This document shows positions 1 to 5,864 of a stretch of DNA of 12,946 nt, piece after piece; the first letter of the stretch is position 1, and each line of letters opens with the position of its first letter. The notes under the pieces are model-generated. The model searched no databases. It had not been told where the DNA came from and was given only the letters and a program-made list of their open reading frames with translations. The stretch is from NCBI GenBank assembly GCA_025349905.2, contig MU625052.1, positions 1 to 12,946 on the forward strand. The letters are read 5' to 3'. Both the position numbers and the translations under genes were made by a program. This stretch comes from Blastocladiella britannica. Taxonomy: Eukaryota; Blastocladiomycota; Blastocladiomycetes; Blastocladiales; Blastocladiaceae.

Positions 1-171
1 ACCCAGAACAACACACCCCTCATAACAACGATGTTGATCCTGGTCATTTCCGAGTCGATATCCTTGGTTGGTTTGGAATTTTTTTGCATTGCAAAGAGCG
101 ACGAGCATTGAGAAAATAATAGAAATGGGAAAAGACAGACTGGCTTCATTTCTTAGCTCTGATCACTTCAC
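1..171. other. Left flank, nothing identified
   Basis: This is the 3' flank of the double 8-Cys gene. I see no AATAAA on the minus strand, no open frame of note and no repeat. A 28-codon plus-strand frame from the ATG at 31 has no support. Confidence 0.3.
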
Positions 172-594
172 TTAATAGGTGGGAGTCGGGACAATAGTGG
201 TCGTGGTCGTAGGGCATTCGCAGCCATGATAGCACTGACCCAGGCAAATGGAGTTGTGGCCACAGTTGTAAGTGCACGCCAAGCGGCAGGTCGGCTTCCA
301 CTCCTCGCACGACTCGCCTGTTAAAGGTAATTGAGTTTGCTGTGTTGATTCTGATTTTTTTTTGCAAGGAATAAATATCGTACCGGGAGGGCGGCACGCG
401 CAGTGAGCGTTGCATTGGTTGAGGCACTTGGGGAAACGGCCGCAGTTGGTCTTGCATTGCTTGAGGCAGGCCGGACGCTCCTTCTCGCACTCGGTCTTCT
501 TCTTGGCCGCCTCGGCCGCGGCCGCCGCGTCCGTGAGGGGCGACGCAACGGCGACGGCGACCATGGCGGCGAGGACGAGGAAGATACTGCGCAT
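172..594 (-). CDS. Small secreted protein with two identical-spacing 8-cysteine modules
   Basis: I do not recognise the family. The coding exons are 594-384 plus base 383 as exonic boundary (exon 1 ends at 384) and 317-172, separated by a 66-nt GT-AG intron (383-318), giving 118 residues. Residues 1 to about 18 form a clear signal peptide (MRSIFLVLAAM..., cleavage likely after AVAS). A short Ala/Lys-rich linker follows. Module 1 (exon 1) and module 2 (exon 2) have exactly the same spacing: C-x6-C-x3-C-x3-C-x5-C-x3-C-x3-C-x-C. The protein ends in a Thr/Pro-rich tail that could be O-glycosylated. Sixteen cysteines allow eight disulfides; the CxxxC pairs suggest short disulfide-stapled helices (inference). 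A phase-1 intron lies exactly between the modules, as expected for exon duplication. The intron has no in-frame stop and a length divisible by three, so the whole span also reads as an unspliced 140-residue frame. A TATA box lies at 649-654. The role is unknown; an extracellular or wall-associated protein is likely. Confidence 0.8.
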   Translation of the reverse strand: MRSIFLVLAAMVAVAVASPLTDAAAAAEAAKKKTECEKERPACLKQCKTNCGRFPKCLNQCNAHCACRPPGTIFIPCKKKSESTQQTQLPLTGESCEEWKPTCRLACTYNCGHNSICLGQCYHGCECPTTTTTIVPTPTY

Positions 595-648
595 TATTGT
601 TGGTGATTTTATATGGTCGTTTTCAAACTTGCAGATGGACGCCCACGC

Positions 649-654
649 TTTATA
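649..654 (-). promoter_or_regulatory. TATA box for the double 8-Cys secreted protein gene
   Basis: On the minus strand the sequence reads TATAAA (context CTATAAAGC), about 55 bases upstream of the ATG at 594. A second TATA-like run (ATATAAAAT, about 606-614) lies within 15-20 bases of the ATG and is more likely leader sequence. Confidence 0.55.
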
Positions 655-777
655 GTCTGGTCCCTCACTGGCAAAACCTTTTTTTGCCGAAGGGTGGCTA
701 AATACGAAACGGAATGGGTGACAATGATTTTCCGGTGCATCATATCACGGCGTGCGTTTGAGGCAAGTGAATTTCAT

Positions 778-1878
778 TTACGAAAGTTTGGCGCGGACAG
801 ACTTTTCCGACGACGAGGACGGCTGGTTGACGAACTTGCCCTTCTGGGGCATAGTGTTTTCGATCGTCGGAGTCATGTGCGAGTTGCCAATCTTGTCCCT
901 ACATGGAGTTATGCATTCGCCGAGTCAGTGAACCAGTTTGGATTGACTGAGAGAATGGAAGCGTACCACAGCGTAAAGTACCTTGACGCCGATCGAAAAG
1001 GAATGTGGTTAGTCCTCTTCTCCCAAATGAAAAAAAAAGTAAAAGTAAAAAAAACACACTGGCCATAGTTGTAGTTGAACTCGAGGTGGTGGATCGTGTG
1101 ATGCGCCGCGCCATTGATAAATGTCCCTGATACCATGTAGGCGCCGTCGTGGATAAAGACCGTCCACAACATGACAAAGATAAACAGTCCGAGGTACAAA
1201 TGCTTGTTGAGGGGAAACACAAAAGGGAAGATGTGGTACGGCAGAGCCTGCAGTGCGCCATCCTACAGGATTCCATTTTTCATGTATCAGCATCCCTTGC
1301 TCATCGTACGAAAAAGAAATTGGACAAACCAGAGGGTGGAACGCGTAAGCGGCAAACGGCGTCGGCACCTTCCACAGATGGTGCGGCTTGTGCACGTAGG
1401 CGTACACGGCCGGGTGGTGTTCCCAGCGGTGGATCCAGTAAATGCACATGTCGGTAAAGAACAGGTACAGCGGGACGGTTGCCAGGAGGTACGGCCATCC
1501 ATACTCGCCCACGCCGTCGTAGATCTTGGCATGACCACGCACCTCGGCCACAAAGAACGGCAGCAGCAGCGCCGACATGAACGGCAGCGACAGCACCGAC
1601 AGCCGAATCTCGCGGCGGACCTGGTTGGGCAGGAACTTGGGGTGCCGCATTTGCTCATGGTCGAAAATCGTGTAATACGACACCGTCGCAATGACCAGGT
1701 ATAAGATCACGGCGCCAACTGCGTTCAGCACGCCCAGCGACAGCGACTGCCGAAAGATGGTGTCGCGCGCCAGCAGGTGCGATTCGGCAAAGCCCGCGGG
1801 CAGTGGCAAGTTTGCCGCGGCGGCCAAGTAGACCGTATCAAGGAACAGTGGGTCGCAAAAGTCGAGAATCAAGTCCAT
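778..1878 (-). CDS. ERG3: Sterol C-5 desaturase (ERG3/SC5D family), four exons
   Basis: This is an ER membrane di-iron enzyme that introduces the C5(6) double bond in late sterol synthesis, using O2 and cytochrome b5. Exons are 1878-1330, 1262-1060, 981-967 and 898-778 (introns 67, 78 and 68 nt), giving 295 residues, somewhat shorter than yeast Erg3. All three histidine boxes are visible: H150-RWE-HH (HX3HH), H163-KP-HH (HX2HH) and H238-TI-HH (HX2HH). The last is followed by the family signature F-N-Y-N-Y-G-Q. Splicing restores Q-Y-F-T-L-W-D-K-I-G after it, as in SC5D proteins; unspliced frames lose this. Hydrophobic segments occupy roughly residues 48-72, 95-112, 128-150 and 205-225. Exon 3 is only 15 nt. 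The C-terminus (about residues 265-295) is Ser/Lys-rich and not conserved. The start codon gives the typical M-D-L-x-L-x-x-x-D N-terminus. The gene lies 118 bp downstream of SEN2 on the same strand. Confidence 0.93.
967..981 (-). other. ERG3: 15-nt internal microexon of ERG3
   Basis: Exon 3 runs from 981 to 967. It is bounded by an acceptor ending TCAAG (982) and a donor GTACGC (966). It completes the Gln codon begun in exon 2, encodes Y-F-T-L and starts the Trp codon finished in exon 4. Without it the conserved Y-F-T-L-W block after the third histidine box is missing. A CTGAC branch-like motif lies in the following intron. Confidence 0.8.
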
Positions 1879-1923
1879 ATCTTAGTTTTATGAGGAAAGA
1901 GAAATGCTTGGGGGTGGAGGCGG

Positions 1924-1949
1924 TCAAGATTTTTATTTTCAAGATTTTT
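1924..1949. repeat. Direct repeat of 11 bp with 4-bp spacer
   Basis: The sequence TCAAGATTTTT occurs at 1924-1934 and again at 1939-1949, giving a 15-bp period. It sits between the SEN2 stop and the ERG3 start. It could be part of the SEN2 3' end (an AATAAA overlaps it on the minus strand) or an upstream element for ERG3. No function can be assigned. Confidence 0.6.
1932..1937 (-). terminator. Polyadenylation signal AATAAA for SEN2
   Basis: On the minus strand AATAAA occurs 59 bases after the SEN2 stop codon (1997-1999), in an A/T-rich stretch. It is well placed as the SEN2 cleavage and polyadenylation signal, about 55 bases before the ERG3 start codon, so the SEN2 3' end probably overlaps the ERG3 leader. 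Confidence 0.55.
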
Positions 1950-1996
1950 GCGCTCACATCTGCCGGGAACACGTCATGCTTGATCAGAGTATAACG

Positions 1997-3303
1997 CTAT
2001 TCACGGTTCTTGTCGGCAGACCACCGCCCGAGCTCGACGCAGTGGATCCGACAGCCTTCCAGGCCGTTCGGGAGTGCTGCAAACATGGCCCGGCTCGTCT
2101 CGAGCTTGCCACGAGGAAAAGCCTCATCCACAGAAGGCTTCCATGGGAGTAAGATGGAGAGCGCAGATCGCGCCAGGTACCACGCCAAAAAGAGCCACCA
2201 CAGGGAACTATGAACGATCCACGCCCGATCGGCTGTTACCGGTGCAGGATCCGACACATAGCAGAGCACCAGTTTCTAGATCCAGTACGGTCAGCAACTC
2301 CTCACTTGGAACGTAAAGCAAGAAAAAAGAGAACCTTTTTAGCGTGACCCACCACTCGCTGCGCTGCCTTGAGCCAGCCAAGTGGGTGCGGCGATGGTGG
2401 CAAGGGTAGAAAAGACGGCAGATCACCTGCAACTGGGATTACGACCACGGCATAGGGAGAATGGCCAAACTGTGGGCTTTGCGAGTAGAGCACTGATTGA
2501 AATTTTTGGTTGGTGAGTGCGATCACTTCCACCTCAAGGATTGTGGGACGCACAAAAATCAACGCCAAACTTGGATCCGCACCGCGGCGCCCACCCGTGC
2601 CGACGAAAGTAGGCGTAGGCAGCGGTTCGGGCTCGGTGCGTAGGTGATTCAAGCGCCAGGGGCAAGGACAGTCCTGATCCGTCTCTGGTCACCAACTTGC
2701 CGCAAGCAAACAGAAAGATGGCTTCCTCGGGCATCAGCTGCATGGACTCTACATCTGGCAATAGCAATCCTTGTGCGTCCAGTACTCCGAGTTGTTCCTG
2801 CCACAATGTATATACACGCACTGAGTGAGTCCTTTCCAACGATAGTCTGAGAAACGGCATCCAAACCAAATCGCGTTGCTGCTGGGTATCCACCCCGTCC
2901 GGCGTCGGCTCTGGTGCACACGCGCGTGTAAATAATGGCGCAAGATCAAATTGTCACCAAAAATACCATTCGTTTTCTTGGTCTGGCGGCGCGTCGCTTT
3001 CCTTTGCGCGGAAATATCTTCGACGAATGCGCCGCTGTTGCCTTTGGCTCGGGGCAGCGGCGGCTCAAGCTTCTTGAGCATTCGGCTCCACCAGGTAGGG
3101 TCACTGCGCGATAAATTGCCCGACCCGTACGCGCCATGCGACCAGAGCAATTGCATGTGCGACCGATCGCGCACAAGAACCATACACCCGCCGTACAACA
3201 CCTCTGCAACACATGGTGTTGGTGGAATGGCAGCAACAATTCGGCGACCATGAGCACGAGCGCGCCTTGCCGGCGGCGGTTGGCGAGTGACGGCGACGAC
3301 CAT
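1997..3303 (-). CDS. SEN2: tRNA-splicing endonuclease catalytic subunit Sen2, four exons
   Basis: This is the subunit of the Sen2-Sen34-Sen15-Sen54 complex that cuts the 5' splice site of intron-containing pre-tRNAs. Exons are 3303-2967, 2910-2554, 2492-2335 and 2275-1997 (introns 56, 61 and 59 nt), giving 376 residues. Visible motifs in order: W-S-H-G-x-Y-G-x-G-x-L-S-R-S around residues 54-67, the Sen2 N-terminal signature; E-S-M-Q-L-x-P-E-E-A around 167-176; R-R-H-G-W then G-x-K-F-G-V-D-F-L-L-Y around 215-234; then G-H-S-P-Y-A. Y234 and H242 are eight residues apart, the same spacing as human TSEN2 Y369/H377; the catalytic Lys is in the K283-K285 run. Exon 4 supplies K-L-V-L-C-Y-V and a fungal-style ending with R-W and N-R-E. 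Intron 3 has a weak donor (GTTCTC) but a good CTGAC branch motif. No in-frame ATG exists before codon 41, so ATG 3303 is preferred, 32 bp after the ENP2 stop. Confidence 0.9.
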
Positions 3304-3335
3304 TATATAGAATTTATGTATGAAATGAAGGAGGA

Positions 3336-5526
3336 TCAGTCCCGGCCCCGGCCGCGACCGCGACCACGACCACCGCGCGAACTGCCTCCGCCACGAGAGC
3401 TGCCACCACCACGTGAGCCGCCACGAGAGCTGCCACCACCACGTGAGCCGCCACGAGAGCTGCCACCACGAGAGCCGCCACGGGATCCGCCACGGGAACC
3501 ACCACCAACCTCGAACCGCATCTCCATTGCGCCCGTGGTCGTCCGGGTATTGGCCACATGAAATCCCGTTTCCTCAACAACCCGTGCCGCAAAGGACTGC
3601 TTGCGCCGCAGCGACTCGGCTGTTTGCAGCTCAATCATGGACGGCCCACTCGGCTTGGCTGGCTTGGCTGCCTTGCTTGGCGCGCGCGGGAACGGCTGCG
3701 CAACAACGATCCGGTCTTCATCGCCACCAGCGCCGCGGCGCTTCTTTTTTGGCGGCTCTGCGTGTTCTGTTCATATGGTGTAGTGTGAGATTTGGCCAAG
3801 TAAAGAAAAAAAAGTAGAAGGTACCTGGCTCGTCATCGCGGATCTTGGGCTCGTCGTCCTCGCCGTCACTCGGAGCAGAAGCATCCGCCTCGTCGCTGCT
3901 CTCGCCGCCACGCACGCGCTTCCGTCCCGCCTTGGCAGCCACGGCCGCGTCCTCGTCGTCCGAGTCGGCGTACACGGTGTCGCTGCGGTTGGCCTTCCGG
4001 CCAGGCGCCATGACGGGGTTGCGCAGCTTAAACGCATCCGACTCCTCGTCCACAAACAAGTCCGGGTCCTCAAACACCGACTTGAACCGATCGTCGACCG
4101 CCGCCGCGCCGCCAAGCTTATTGGCCAGATTCTGATTGATCTTGACCTTGTCCTTGGCGACGGCTTTGGTGGCAGCGGGAGTCGCTGTGATGCGCGACGC
4201 GCGCTTGGCATCGATCTTGTCGCGCACCGCCTGCTTGCGGTACTCGTCGAATGCAAACGGGTTGGCAATGACCCGCGCGCGCTCGTATAGCCGCGAATCG
4301 ATAAAGTACCCGTGCATGTACGCCTTGGCGGCGGTAGTGCCCACCACCTTCTCCAGCCCGAGCTTGCGCAGCTCGCCGCGCGTCACAAACTTGTAGTTGT
4401 CGTACAGAACCTGCGCCTGGGTCTCGGCCAGCTCCTCCGTCAACGAGTCCAAGAACGACGCAAACCGCGGCGCCGGGCCCAAATCGGGAACCAGGTACGA
4501 GTGCATCTGCACCGCCTCCCCGGCAATGAACAGCAGGCCCGAGTCGGGGACCACGCACACGTCGTTAATTTCGTTGGGCGGCTCGATCGACGTGAATGGC
4601 GTGCCATTCTCGCGGTCCCAAATACGCACAATCTTGCGGTCCGACGACACAATGTTGCCCGAGCGGTCGTGCCAGTGCACGTTGCGGATGGCCTGGCCGT
4701 ACTGGTGGTCCTTGATGATGCGCGGGACGGGAGATCGCAAGTCGTACAGCAGCACGTGGCCCGAGGACGTGCCAACACCCAAGTGCAAACCGTCGTTGCG
4801 GAACGACAGCGCCGACACCTCGAGTGGGGCCGTCGCGTCGTCCAGCATCTCCGAGAGTGACGGCATCATGTCGACGCGCGCAATCCGCGACCGCACGCGC
4901 GGGTCCCAGAACTCGAGGTGGCCGTCGTCTCCACCAAAGCAAAACAGTTGGTGGGCAGGGTTGATTTCAATCTTGTTGATGCCTGGCGAGTCGGTGAGCA
5001 GCGGGTTCAGGAACCGTCCCTGTTCGAGGTTGAGGCGGTACACGTCGGACGATGCGCCTCCGACCAGCACGTCGCAGCTCGGGTGGTGATACTCGAGCGT
5101 GCGGCCAAACCGCGGAATGCGCGTCGAGTACAGGCGGCCAAACCGTGAGTGGAACTCGAGGGTGCGATCGGCCTGCAAGTGCACCGACTTTGTCCAGTCG
5201 TCCGACAAGATGGTGAAATCCACGTTCTCGCAGTCCGAGTGCCGCTCAAACTTCATCGACATTTCAGAGAAATCGTACACGCGGACCTGCGGCTTGTAAA
5301 CACCGGTGGCCATCGCGTACTTGCCGTCGCGCGTGAGCTTGATCTTGTAACTCGCCTGCGGGAACTCGAAATCCTGCACCAGCTCGATGCGGTTGCGCCA
5401 TTCCGGGTCCTTTTTCAGGGAGGTTTTGGCTTTTTTCGCGAGCCACTCGGGTAAGGTGACGTTGCGGGCGGACCCGCCGACGCGGTAGACCTTGACGTTA
5501 TTTGGGTTGGATACTGCCAGCGACAT
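3336..5526 (-). CDS. ENP2: Nucleolar WD40 ribosome-biogenesis protein Enp2/NOL10 with RGG tail
   Basis: Enp2/NOL10 is a WD40 component of the small-subunit processome, acting in 18S rRNA maturation in the nucleolus. Exons are 5526-3825 and 3757-3336 (intron 67 nt, phase 1), giving 707 residues. The N-terminal part aligns throughout with NOL10: L-P-E-W-L, R-I-E-L-x-Q-D-F-E, Y-K-P-x-V-R-V-Y-D, S-S-D-V-Y-R-L-N-L-E-Q-G-R, L-L-Y-D-L-R-S, K-D-H-Q-Y-G, L-G-P-A-P-R, Y-M-H-G-Y-F, N-P-F-A. A NUC153-like block (D-D-R-F-K...D-E-E-S) lies around residues 477-500. An acidic stretch (about 530-567) precedes the intron; exon 2 starts with a basic P-P-K-K-K-R-R nuclear-signal-like motif. The last 56 residues (652-707) hold nine RGG units and end in RG repeats. 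ATG 5526 has an A-rich context and matches the family start; an in-frame upstream ATG at 5577 adds 17 unconserved residues. Confidence 0.93.
3391..3469. repeat. 30-bp tandem repeat in the RGG-coding tail of ENP2
   Basis: The 30-bp unit at 3391-3420 is repeated exactly at 3421-3450 and partly at 3451-3469. On the minus strand it encodes a 10-residue RGG/Ser unit, so copy-number changes keep the reading frame. Shorter degenerate RGG-coding repeats continue to either side (about 3339-3505). Confidence 0.85.
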
Positions 5527-5864
5527 TTTTATTGGATTGTGATTGAATTTTTTCGAATTGACGCGTACGAAAAACATCGAGCGTCAAATTCCAATGTCAC
5601 GGGACGTGTTACCAGCACGGGCCAACCGTTAGCTCCTCCCGATTTTACTCAGAAAAAATTGCGACTTCGTGCCTTGCAACTTTTGAAAAACAGGTCAAGA
5701 TTTGTTTGCAACGAAGGCAGGCCGCCTGCCCAGGGACCAATCAGTTAGTGGTGAGCGGCGAGCGTGAACATCGATTTCGACTTTGATTGGCCGCTCCCCT
5801 GAGTCAACTCACTCGACTTCTCGCTTTTTTCTCTTTCCGCCACAACAATTACACGGTATAGAGA
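5527..5864. promoter_or_regulatory. Divergent promoter region between ENP2 and the membrane protein gene
   Basis: This 338-bp region separates two start codons facing away from each other. It holds a CCAAT box (5737-5741), an oppositely oriented one, ATTGG (5786-5790), and a perfect TGAGTCA at 5800-5806 (the AP-1/Gcn4 consensus). Pyrimidine-rich sequence (about 5817-5840) leads into the 5865 ATG. No TATA box at a usual distance is visible for either gene. An open frame at 5539-5748 (+) has no recognisable features and is not called. Confidence 0.5.

Noticed and set aside
2302..2340. SEN2 ending at 2302 in the unspliced frame
   Set aside because: Splicing 2334-2276 restores a conserved K-L-V-L-C-Y-V strand and the fungal Sen2 C-terminus, so the earlier stop is intronic.
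3339..3510. CRISPR-like or transposon-like repeats
   Set aside because: The 30-bp units are contiguous, without spacers, and translate to RGG repeats in frame.
4397..5089. 230-codon open frame on the plus strand inside ENP2
   Set aside because: It lies fully antisense to a strongly conserved coding region; GC-rich codon use keeps shadow frames open, and the translation shows no domain.
5527..5577. ENP2 start at the upstream in-frame ATG (5577)
   Set aside because: It adds 17 residues absent from family members; the ATG at 5526 fits the family start and has an A-rich context.
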